Below are positions 1 through 5,120 of a DNA stretch of 5,199 nt, piece after piece. Source of the stretch: JACPLA01 sp035291905 (GTDB lineage Bacteria > Bacteroidota > Ignavibacteria > UBA10030). The DNA lies in assembly GCA_035291905.1 (NCBI GenBank), contig DATDRF010000130.1, forward strand, positions 1 through 5,199, read 5' to 3'. The notes below the pieces were generated by a model. That model was not told the origin of the DNA. It searched no databases and was given only the letters and a program-made list of their open reading frames with translations. Within the stretch, counting starts at the first letter, position 1. Each line of letters begins with the position of its first letter. The position numbers were made by a program, and so were the translations under genes.

Positions 1-2108
1 TCTTCTTTCTTCTCATTCTCAATCTTATCCTCAATCTCATCCTCAATCTTATCCTCAACCTTTTCTTCTTCCTCCTCCTCGTCCGATTTGTCCAAACTGT
101 CCGGCTTTCGGTCGGTCTCTGCAAGGGCAAATGTCAGCAACGACGGGTTCCGAATCTCCCCCGGATTCGTGGGAAAAGTGACCGTGTACCGGGCGGGGTT
201 CTCGATTCGAGCTGTATCGTTCGCTTCCTTTTCCCCTTTGGTGGTGTCCGATTTGGCGGAATCGGAATACTCCCAGCCGAGGACGACCACCTGATTTTGC
301 CTCTCCGTTTCCCCTTTTCTGAATCCCTGATCCTCTTCTTTCCATGTCGCGAGATGCTCACCCGAGAGCCTTCCTCCCGGGAGGGTTGTCGTGGTTACAT
401 CGATATCTTCACTGAAATCCGCCACAAAGGATGTTCGAGAGTCCTCAAACCGGTTCACATAATAGGTCTTCGGAAGCCAGGATGAGGCGAGCCTGTAATC
501 CCGAAACATGGGAAGATACGATCTGTTGTTCTTGAGGGTCGCCTCGAGGAATGCGCTCATGTAGACAAGGGCCACCCGGCGTTGATCGTCTCCGGCCAGC
601 AGCTCTTTTGTATTCAATATGATCCCGTGAGGACGCCCCCAATCGTATTCGCCCCATACGGTGTTAAATTGTCCGTGATTGGCTCTGTAGATGTACAGTG
701 AGGTCTTGAAGAAGTATTCGTTTCCTGTAAACCTGATCCGTTTGTATTGCCGGTCGCCGGAAAAAAAAGAAACGTCGGCGTCATGCGAGCCCTGGAAGAC
801 CAGATAGTTGATATTCGAAAGAGGCGTTGAGACCTCCGACGGCTTATACTGGCCGTCCACAGGGGCAATGGCAATGACCGAGCGGATGTTGAACCCGTAG
901 TCAAACTGTACCCGCGCATCGTCCGGATAACACGGAAGCCGGTTGAAGGCTGCGGCGATGGCCACTGCTTCGCCCCCGCGTGAATGACCGATAAGGGCTA
1001 TGTTGTTCAGATCGATCTTCTTCCGGAATTGCGATGAGGAATCGGAGTTCCATTCACGCCAGAGCTTCAAATGCTCCAACAGGACCCATCCTCGCGCATC
1101 GTTTTCCTTTTTGTAGTTGTCCGACCAATCGCCGTTAAGGAAATTCTCATCCACCGACACGAAAATGTATCCCCTGCTCGCCAGCAGTTCCCCGAGATAG
1201 GCGTAACCCGGATCGGAAGACTCCCTCATATGGTGATTGCCGTGCACGATGAGGACCAGAGGAAACGGTCCGGATCCCTGCGGATACCAGACGCGGCCGT
1301 TGAGAGGGAACTTGCGCCGGTCAAACCCCCAGTACCACTTGCGGAAGGAGGCGAACCATCCGTCGAGCTTGTTGACAAACGGTTTGCCGTCGATCGTGCG
1401 CGTCTTGATTCCTGCTCCTTCGCCGAATTCCGGCCTGCGATCGTCGCCGCTCCCATACGTGAGGTGTTCGACGGTATATGTTCCAACCTGGGACGGGTCC
1501 GGAAGATTCAAGGGTGCGATGGCAGGAAACGCCGACTCATCAAGCTTGATCACCCCCGTATCATCACCCGTGTCAGAAATCCAGAACCCAGACCAGACCA
1601 CGGTGCCCGTGCAGGCGAGAAGGAGAATGGCGATGGAGATTCTCTTTGACAGACTCGAATTGCGGAAATTACTATCGGTTATCACTGCTACGCTTCCGCC
1701 CAGCAGGGCAGCAACGAGCAGGATCCCCAGGTCAAGCGGTAAACCGGCATCGGGCGAGAATCCCATGACGGCCATCAGCGTGATCGCTGCTCCTCCCACA
1801 ATGGCCGTGAAGAGCGCGGCGAATTTGCGGAGAATGCTCAACATCAGTTTTACGGCGAGGAAAGACACGCCGAGAAGGACGGCGCCGATGATGAGTCCGA
1901 AGAACACATCGGCAAACGCACCCCATCCGGAGCGGAGCTGAAACGGTCCCATGATTGCATACATCAGGAGCACAGCCGTCACTGCGCCGAATCCGGCTCC
2001 GTAGCGCGCCTTTCGGCCTGGAATGAACCTGCGGAGCCAATCGATAACGATGAGTGATATCCTTTTTACGAATGCCCAGGATGTCTTCAGAGGGATGAGG
2101 AGGTTCAT
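1..2108 (-). CDS. Membrane-anchored alpha/beta hydrolase with acidic repeat tail (3' end outside window)
   Basis: The frame is open from the ATG at 2108-2106 to the left edge, giving 702 residues without a stop; the C-terminus is missing. Seen: a basic N-terminus, then about five hydrophobic segments (roughly residues 36-56, 64-92, 96-118, 123-144 and 154-176), which would place the rest of the protein outside the cytoplasm. The soluble part shows an alpha/beta hydrolase pattern: VHGNHH at 288-293 after a hydrophobic strand (oxyanion region), GHSRGG at 374-379 with the nucleophile Ser376, an acid in GSHDAD (Asp443 or Asp445), and His478 in NHGQF. Family knowledge: this order is the Ser-Asp-His triad of esterase/lipase/dienelactone-hydrolase-like enzymes. 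The substrate cannot be told. Residues after about 550 look like a beta-rich extra domain followed by a Glu/Asp/Lys tail. The start is supported by lack of any upstream in-frame ATG and a weak AAGG 6 bases before it. tRNA-Leu lies 125 bases upstream. The enzyme class is secure; the function is not. Confidence 0.92.
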   Translation of the reverse strand, partial: MNLLIPLKTSWAFVKRISLIVIDWLRRFIPGRKARYGAGFGAVTAVLLMYAIMGPFQLRSGWGAFADVFFGLIIGAVLLGVSFLAVKLMLSILRKFAALFTAIVGGAAITLMAVMGFSPDAGLPLDLGILLVAALLGGSVAVITDSNFRNSSLSKRISIAILLLACTGTVVWSGFWISDTGDDTGVIKLDESAFPAIAPLNLPDPSQVGTYTVEHLTYGSGDDRRPEFGEGAGIKTRTIDGKPFVNKLDGWFASFRKWYWGFDRRKFPLNGRVWYPQGSGPFPLVLIVHGNHHMRESSDPGYAYLGELLASRGYIFVSVDENFLNGDWSDNYKKENDARGWVLLEHLKLWREWNSDSSSQFRKKIDLNNIALIGHSRGGEAVAIAAAFNRLPCYPDDARVQFDYGFNIRSVIAIAPVDGQYKPSEVSTPLSNINYLVFQGSHDADVSFFSGDRQYKRIRFTGNEYFFKTSLYIYRANHGQFNTVWGEYDWGRPHGIILNTKELLAGDDQRRVALVYMSAFLEATLKNNRSYLPMFRDYRLASSWLPKTYYVNRFEDSRTSFVADFSEDIDVTTTTLPGGRLSGEHLATWKEEDQGFRKGETERQNQVVVLGWEYSDSAKSDTTKGEKEANDTARIENPARYTVTFPTNPGEIRNPSLLTFALAETDRKPDSLDKSDEEEEEEKVEDKIEDEIEDKIENEKKE
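9..62 (-). repeat. 12-bp tandem repeat coding an acidic Glu-Asp-(Lys/Glu)-Ile tail
   Basis: Inside the hydrolase frame, after a run of six Glu codons (residues 677-682), a 12-base unit is repeated three times in phase at 56-21, coding EDKI, EDEI and EDKI, followed by a degenerate ENEK unit at 20-9. On the plus strand it appears as repeated tcctcaatct blocks. Such units can gain or lose copies by slippage without breaking the frame. The product is a highly charged, probably helical or disordered tail. Its full length is unknown because it reaches the window edge. Confidence 0.85.
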
Positions 2109-2233
2109 GATGTGCCTTTTCAAGAGAAATGGAGGTGAATGAAGGTAAGGGGAAAAAAGGGGAAAGCGAAGGGGCTGACCGCGCCATGGGAAGCGAGCTT
2201 CATCGGGGCAAGCTTGAACTTCCTCCACAGAAG

Positions 2234-2317
2234 TGCCCAAGCGGGGACTTGAACCCCGACGACCTTGCGGTCACACGGCCCTGAACCGTGCGCGTCTGCC
2301 AATTCCGCCACTTGGGC
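2234..2317 (-). tRNA. tRNA-Leu (anticodon CAG)
   Basis: Read on the minus strand, the gene folds as a class II tRNA. The acceptor strands GCCCAAG (2317-2311) and CTTGGGC (2241-2235) pair fully, with discriminator A at 2234. The D arm has GCG/CGC, the anticodon stem is CACGG/CCGTG and its loop TTCAGGG puts CAG at positions 34-36, which reads CUG leucine codons. The long variable arm GACC-GCAA-GGTC is a stem with a tetraloop, typical of leucine tRNAs. The T arm is CGGGG-TTCAAGT-CCCCG. CCA is not encoded (CTT follows the discriminator), so it must be added by a CCA-adding enzyme. The gene sits between the repeat-rich spacer and the hydrolase. Confidence 0.97.
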
Positions 2318-2355
2318 TATTAAGGTTGAAATATGCTCGCTTGGTTCTCTCGCTT

Positions 2356-2392
2356 GCCCGACGAAGTCCGCTTCTCAAGAACGAAGTCGGGC
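2356..2392. repeat. GC-rich hairpin next to tRNA fragment
   Basis: GCCCGAC at 2356-2362 pairs with GTCGGGC at 2386-2392. Within it the octamer acgaagtc occurs twice (2361-2368 and 2381-2388) as a direct repeat. The right arm overlaps the first bases of the tRNA-Leu fragment at 2391. The gaagtc core recurs in other palindromic blocks in this window, which suggests a dispersed repeat family. Confidence 0.65.
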
Positions 2393-2411
2393 CAATTCCG
2401 CCACTTGGGCT
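2391..2411 (-). pseudogene. tRNA-Leu 5' fragment, exact 21-base copy
   Basis: This block is identical to 2298-2318, that is, the first 20 nucleotides of the tRNA-Leu gene plus one base upstream, and lies in the same orientation 93 bases away. It covers the 5' acceptor strand and part of the D arm. Identity stops sharply on both sides: on the D-arm side it runs straight into a GC-rich hairpin (2356-2392). No matching anticodon arm or 3' acceptor strand follows, so it cannot make a tRNA. Confidence 0.75.
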
Positions 2412-2437
2412 TGCACTGCCTATTCGATCTCAGAGGG

Positions 2438-2490
2438 TGTCCGGCGGGCAGGTCTGCTCCGCCTTCGTCCAAAAGCGACTTCGGCGGACA
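2438..2490. repeat. Nested palindromic block
   Basis: The outer arms TGTCCG (2438-2443) and CGGACA (2485-2490) are complementary, and an alternative inner stem TCCGCC (2458-2463) with GGCGGA (2483-2488) uses part of the same right arm. The block contains gcgacttcgg, related to the gaagtc cores at 2356-2392 and 3609-3632. It directly abuts the diverged tRNA-Leu fragment at 2493. Confidence 0.55.
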
Positions 2491-2492
2491 AG

Positions 2493-2511
2493 CAGTTCCG
2501 CCATCCGGGCT
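2493..2511 (-). pseudogene. Second, diverged tRNA-Leu 5' fragment
   Basis: On the minus strand this reads AGCCCGGATGGCGGAACTG, closely matching the start of the local tRNA-Leu (AGCCCAAGTGGCGGAATTG) and also the GCCCGGxTGGCGGAACTGG start that is common in bacterial leucine tRNAs. As with the copy at 2391-2411, the similarity ends within the D arm and is followed by a palindromic block (2438-2490). It may derive from a different leucine isoacceptor gene. Short and diverged, so less sure than the exact copy. Confidence 0.55.
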
Positions 2512-2612
2512 TAACATGGACAATTGAAAACGGGAATGGAAAATTTTTCCGCAAAAGTATTGTACGAAGAAATCACAATGAATTCAACTCTGTGGTGTCC
2601 GTGCCTACTCCC

Positions 2613-2631
2613 AAAGGGATCCCTTCGGGAT
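2613..2631. repeat. Short palindrome and hairpin
   Basis: AAGGGATCCCTT (2614-2625) is a perfect palindrome, and ATCCC-TTC-GGGAT (2619-2631) forms an overlapping hairpin. It lies in the non-coding spacer downstream of the creatininase gene. No T run follows, so it is not a standard terminator. Confidence 0.5.
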
Positions 2632-2693
2632 TTGTGCTCCCTGCCTGCGTGCCGATCATTTCGTCATGAGAGGTCACAACTGAAGCACTTCGG

Positions 2694-2726
2694 TCTACGA
2701 CTCTATCGAGTCGTAAGACTCGTAGA
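2694..2726 (-). repeat. Hairpin cluster just downstream of the creatininase gene
   Basis: TACGACTC (2696-2703) and GAGTCGTA (2708-2715) form a perfect 8-bp stem with a 4-base loop. A third segment, GACTCGTAGA (2717-2726), can pair with TCTACGACTC (2694-2703) at 9 of 10 positions, so two exclusive folds are possible. It starts about 30 bases after the stop codon of the creatininase gene, where it could protect or end the transcript, but there is no U run. Confidence 0.55.
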
Positions 2727-2756
2727 GCAGGCAGGTCTGTGGTTTCCATCAGAGGC

Positions 2757-3530
2757 TTACGATTCCTCATAGAGGTTGTGGATGTCTGCCTTGGAAAGTT
2801 CAACGAGAAATTCTGAAATTCGTGTTGTCAACGCAGCAAGATATTTCTGACCCTTCTCCGCTGTGCCTTTCCTGGGATTGCCTGAGCCGGTGTCGTCGGT
2901 AACTTGTGTCCACTGTCTTGGCGCCCAGGCCCATCCCTCGCGTAAACCCTTGATGCGAAACGGTCTCGCATTCCCCGGGCCCGCCTCGCTGAGCGGTAGC
3001 ACAAGCGTCGGGGCAATCGCAAGCATCACGCTCGTTTCCATCTCTCCCGCATGGTCATCCTTTTCATCGAAGAATTGTTTCTGATCGAGCACCTGCCACC
3101 AGTTGATGGTGCAAATGAAGATGTCGGAATAACCGGGCTGCAGTTCCCGGATCATCTGCTTGAAATCGTTTCCCCCGTGGCCGTTCACTATGACGACCTT
3201 TCGAACCTTGTACTTTGCCAGAGAATCGACAACATCCTTCAAAATCACGGCCTGCGTTGAAGGATTCATGTTGATGGTCATGTTCAGGTCCAGCTGCCCC
3301 GTATTCACGCCGTACGGAATGGCAGGAAGGACAATGACTTTTGCTCCCGCCTCCGCTGCGCGTCGGGCGGATTCGGAGGCGACATATTCGGATTCCATAA
3401 TATCAGTGCCAAAGGGAAGGTGGAAATTGTGCGGTTCGGTGGCGCCCCAGGGAAGTATTGCGACTTCGTACTTGACGTCGTGGACCGCTTTCCATGGCGC
3501 AGATGCCAAATCGTGGGGAAAGGAAGACAT
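2757..3530 (-). CDS. Creatininase-family amidohydrolase
   Basis: The product has 257 residues, the usual length for the creatininase family (PF02633). Seen: LPWGATEPHNFHLPFGTD at 26-43, supplying the likely metal ligands Glu32, His34 and Asp43; VNGHGGND at 115-122 with His118; and HAGEMETS at 160-167, whose Glu163 probably completes the two-metal site. Family knowledge: members hydrolyse C-N bonds in creatinine, in formamides of flavin/deazaflavin synthesis, or in peptide precursors such as mycofactocin; the motifs do not decide among them. The WGATE-HN-HLP form belongs to a common uncharacterised branch, to my recollection frequent in Bacteroidota. No signal peptide, so cytosolic. The ATG at 3530 is preceded by AGAGG five bases away; a TTG ten codons upstream is in frame but less likely. 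The gene follows the barrel protein by 103 bases of repeat-containing sequence and may be transcribed separately. Confidence 0.93.
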   Translation of the reverse strand: MSSFPHDLASAPWKAVHDVKYEVAILPWGATEPHNFHLPFGTDIMESEYVASESARRAAEAGAKVIVLPAIPYGVNTGQLDLNMTINMNPSTQAVILKDVVDSLAKYKVRKVVIVNGHGGNDFKQMIRELQPGYSDIFICTINWWQVLDQKQFFDEKDDHAGEMETSVMLAIAPTLVLPLSEAGPGNARPFRIKGLREGWAWAPRQWTQVTDDTGSGNPRKGTAEKGQKYLAALTTRISEFLVELSKADIHNLYEES

Positions 3531-3535
3531 GGATG

Positions 3536-3540
3536 CCTCT
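3536..3540 (-). promoter_or_regulatory. Shine-Dalgarno AGAGG for the creatininase gene
   Basis: The minus strand reads AGAGG ending five bases before the ATG at 3530-3528. This favours that start over the in-frame TTG at 3560-3558, which is preceded only by A/T-rich repeat sequence. Confidence 0.6.
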
Positions 3541-3565
3541 TGTCGTTGGAGGGAGAACAAGAAAA

Positions 3566-3646
3566 ATCAGAAATCAGAAGTCAAAATTTAGAAAGTCAAA
3601 AGTCCAAAGTTGGCGGCGAGCGAAGTCGAGCCGTCAAAAATCAAAA
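3566..3646. repeat. Heptamer repeat tract with a GC-rich insert
   Basis: On the plus strand seven-base units (a/g)tc(a/c)(a/g)aa begin at 3566, 3573, 3580, 3595, 3602, 3633 and 3640; on the minus strand they read TTTTGAC, TTCTGAT or TTTTGAT. The phase is kept except for one extra base near 3587-3594. A 24-base GC-rich segment at 3609-3632 (containing gcgagcgaagtcgagcc) interrupts the tract. The two rightmost units overlap the last codons and stop of the barrel gene. Similar tracts are dispersed in intergenic DNA of some bacteria, so this is probably a genome-wide repeat. Confidence 0.75.
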
Positions 3647-4437
3647 GAATATCGCAAGCCTATCGACCAAACAAACCGGGACGTCTTCGTCGATACTTCC
3701 GCCTTCGGCGAATACTGGTAGTAAGGATGAAATGTGAACGAGAGATGATCGACGAGGGGATAGATCAAGACCAGATGGAGACTGAGACTGCTCAGACCCG
3801 TCACGGTTGTCACCGAGCTGCTCGACGACGACGAGCCGAAAGGTGGGCCACCTTTTCCGGGGCCAGAATTGGATTTCAGAAGACGATTCTCAACGTCCTG
3901 AGACATGAACGTGACCTGCGCAAGCGGAACAATGCTCACCTTGCCGATCTGATGGAATCCGGAAACGTCCAGGCCGTAGTAAGAAGCCGAATTCGTGCCA
4001 AGGAAGGTGTCGTAGGAAAAGCCCACGTCAACAACACCAAGGGAGATCTCCGCTGAGAACGACAATGCGTTGGTCAGTGTGGCAAGAATATTGACCGAGT
4101 CGTTGGCAAAACTGAAGTGGGTATACTCCGCCGATAGCATGAACACCTCACTTACCTGTAAGTCATAGCCCACTCCGAGCGACCATTGCTGCAATCCTCC
4201 GCCTGTGCCAACGGTATTAATGGCCCCGGCGGAGACATTGAAGCCACCCTCATGTGCGAGACCTATGTTGTAGGCCAATGCGGCCCTGTCCCCGCTAAGA
4301 TCCACGCCGTAATTCGTGTACCGGCTCAAGTACCGTGCGGCTGCTGAGACGTTCCAAGGGCTTTCAAGTTCATCCTCCTGGGCAGGAGAGGATTGCGTTA
4401 GAAGAAGAGCTGCGAGAAATATCGATCGGATGTTCAT
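3634..4437 (-). CDS. Probable outer-membrane beta-barrel protein
   Basis: The product has 267 residues. Residues 1-19 form a signal peptide (basic MNIR, hydrophobic FLAALLL, then SSPAQ), with cleavage likely next to Gln20. The mature part alternates polar and hydrophobic residues over many short stretches, for example AALAYNIGLAHEGGFNVSAGAI and FMLSAEYTHFSF, separated by Gly/Asn/Ser turns, as in transmembrane beta-strands. It ends in LRYSFDF: a C-terminal Phe with alternating aromatics is the classic signal for barrel insertion by the BAM machinery. A loop at about 190-208 is Gly/Pro/Lys-rich and carries seven consecutive Ser (202-208). There is no plug, TonB box or OmpA domain. Size would fit 10-12 strands. 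I do not recognise the exact family. The ATG at 4437 has no clear Shine-Dalgarno and lies only 21 bases after a terminator's T run. Its stop codon lies in the heptamer repeat tract. Confidence 0.85.
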   Translation of the reverse strand: MNIRSIFLAALLLTQSSPAQEDELESPWNVSAAARYLSRYTNYGVDLSGDRAALAYNIGLAHEGGFNVSAGAINTVGTGGGLQQWSLGVGYDLQVSEVFMLSAEYTHFSFANDSVNILATLTNALSFSAEISLGVVDVGFSYDTFLGTNSASYYGLDVSGFHQIGKVSIVPLAQVTFMSQDVENRLLKSNSGPGKGGPPFGSSSSSSSVTTVTGLSSLSLHLVLIYPLVDHLSFTFHPYYQYSPKAEVSTKTSRFVWSIGLRYSFDF

Positions 4438-4451
4438 ATGTAATAGGTCAG

Positions 4452-4457
4452 ATTGTA
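4452..4457 (-). promoter_or_regulatory. Possible -10 box for the barrel gene
   Basis: The minus strand reads TACAAT here, a fair match to the sigma-70 -10 consensus, immediately after the terminator T run. Transcription would then begin near 4445, leaving a leader of about eight bases. No good -35 was found 17 bases upstream because that stretch is the terminator stem. Weak evidence. Confidence 0.25.
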
Positions 4458-4458
4458 C

Positions 4459-4490
4459 AAAAAAAAGTCCCTGCGTTCCACAGGGACTTT
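4459..4490 (-). terminator. Intrinsic terminator of the small secreted-protein gene
   Basis: On the minus strand AAAGTCCCTG (4490-4481 side) and CAGGGACTTT form a 10-bp perfect stem around a 7-base loop, followed by a run of eight T (4466-4459). It begins 23 bases after the TAA of the small protein gene. The A run on the other side makes it potentially active in both directions, but no plus-strand gene is present to use it. Confidence 0.9.
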
Positions 4491-4513
4491 GCGCAAATTT
4501 CGAAGCGACGGCA

Positions 4514-4807
4514 TTATTCGCCGGGCTTCTGCGATTTTGCAGCTTTCTTCGCAGCGGCTGCCTCTTTCTTGGCGGCTTTCTTGGCGCTCATGGCCGCCTT
4601 CTTGGCATCCCGCTTCTGCATGTTCTCAGCCTTTTTTGCCATGCCTTTCTCCGCATTCGGGGATGGTGTGGCGGGAGTCGCCTTCTCACCCTTCTCCGTC
4701 GGCGGCGTTGCCGGCGTCGCAGGCTGCGATTTTCCCTTCTCGGGATCCTGCGCCATGGCGCTTGCGGCCAGGCTGAGCACAAACAGCAGTGTTATGAGCT
4801 TCTTCAT
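4514..4807 (-). CDS. Small secreted Lys/Ala/Pro-rich protein
   Basis: The product has 97 residues. A clear signal peptide covers about residues 1-20 (MKKLITLLFVLSLAASAMAQ, with AMA before the likely cut). The mature part is low-complexity: first a Pro/Thr/Ala/Lys segment with repeated PATP and EKG (about 21-55), then a helix-prone tail dominated by Ala and Lys (AKKAA-type repeats, about 56-95). It has no Cys and no aromatic residue after the signal. The tail resembles histone-H1-like or wall-binding basic tails only in composition, so no function follows. It would be exported to the periplasm or beyond. The start is fixed by AAGGAG seven bases upstream; an in-frame TTG 26 codons earlier would bury the signal peptide. 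It has its own terminator, and the barrel-protein gene follows 76 bases later. Confidence 0.82.
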   Translation of the reverse strand: MKKLITLLFVLSLAASAMAQDPEKGKSQPATPATPPTEKGEKATPATPSPNAEKGMAKKAENMQKRDAKKAAMSAKKAAKKEAAAAKKAAKSQKPGE

Positions 4808-4814
4808 ACAATGA

Positions 4815-4820
4815 CTCCTT
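4815..4820 (-). promoter_or_regulatory. Shine-Dalgarno AAGGAG for the small secreted protein
   Basis: The minus strand reads AAGGAG seven bases before the ATG at 4807-4805. It is the strongest ribosome binding site in the window and decides the start of the small protein. Confidence 0.85.
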
Positions 4821-4970
4821 ATGATGAATAAAATGGCAGCCCCGCGATTTCGTAAGGACTGCCGTAATAAAGGTTCCACAAACAATATGACGAATTGTGA
4901 AATGGGAAGGATGTGATATCTCTCAAGATTAACGGTTTTTCATAGGAAAACTCTCATTTACGGCATTTTT
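4821..4970. other. Upstream region of the small secreted-protein gene
   Basis: About 150 A/T-rich bases between the repeat element and the ribosome binding site. The promoter of the small protein gene should lie here, but no -35/-10 pair stands out. Together with the repeat element to its right it makes a stretch of just over 300 bases (4808-5119) without a gene. Confidence 0.4.
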
Positions 4971-5120
4971 TAGTGGTGTCCTAATTTGATTATAGTCTCA
5001 ATCGCGGAGACGCAGACAGCGCAAAGGTACGCGGAGTTCATTGATTTTGCCAACCTCTGCGATTCTCTGCGTCCTCTGCGCCTCCGCGATTTGTATTATG
5101 ATTGAAATTAGGACACTACC
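4971..5120. mobile_element. MITE-like inverted-repeat element (about 150 bp)
   Basis: The ends GTGTCCTAATTT (4976-4987) and AAATTAGGACAC (5105-5116) are perfect 12-bp inverted repeats. Inside them a second pair, AATCGCGGAG-A-CGCAGA (5000-5016) and its partner at 5075-5091, matches at 16 of 17 positions. The whole element could fold into one long imperfect hairpin. The right arm repeats ctctgcg three times (5055-5080), a pattern known from dispersed repeats in many bacteria. There is no coding capacity. TA dinucleotides lie next to both ends (4971-4972 and 5117-5118), compatible with a TA target-site duplication like that of Tc1/mariner-IS630 type elements, but this is inference. Confidence 0.75.

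Larger units (their letters stand above)
2318..2756. other. 439-base gene-free spacer rich in tRNA fragments and palindromes
   Basis: No reading frame here looks like protein; the short open frames overlap each other and follow the repeats. Instead the stretch contains two partial copies of the tRNA-Leu 5' end (2391-2411 and 2493-2511), hairpins at 2356-2392, 2438-2490, 2619-2631 and 2694-2726, and a symmetric A/T block at 2538-2550 (GGAAAA-T-TTTTCC). The promoter of the tRNA must lie in its left part, but no convincing -35/-10 pair was found. The 3' untranslated region of the creatininase gene occupies its right part. Confidence 0.7.

Noticed and set aside
1071..1941. Long plus-strand open frames (1071-1649 and 1237-1941)
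   Set aside because: They lie opposite the hydrolase gene, whose minus-strand frame carries clear catalytic motifs and stays open over 702 codons; the plus-strand translations show no domain or plausible composition.
2391..2511. CRISPR-like array from the repeated blocks
   Set aside because: Only two to three unequal copies with irregular spacing, clearly derived from tRNA-Leu, and no cas genes.
2233..2669. Short plus-strand open frames over the tRNA and spacer
   Set aside because: They read through the tRNA gene and its repeated fragments, so their apparent length and internal similarity come from the repeats.
3531..3560. TTG start ten codons upstream for the creatininase gene
   Set aside because: The extra residues are not typical of the family and the ATG at 3530 has a better-spaced AGAGG.
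3494..4056. Plus-strand open frames across the creatininase and barrel genes
   Set aside because: They are rich in Arg/Lys or low-complexity residues and overlap well-supported minus-strand genes.
4316..4831. Plus-strand frames opposite the small secreted protein
   Set aside because: The repeated Phe/Ala/Leu or Arg/Cys translations are the antisense of the Ala/Lys repeats; the minus frame has a signal peptide, a good ribosome binding site and a terminator.
4876..4903. Possible operator (ACAAT/ATTGT inverted pair near 4880-4897)
   Set aside because: Only five paired bases in an A/T-rich region; expected by chance.
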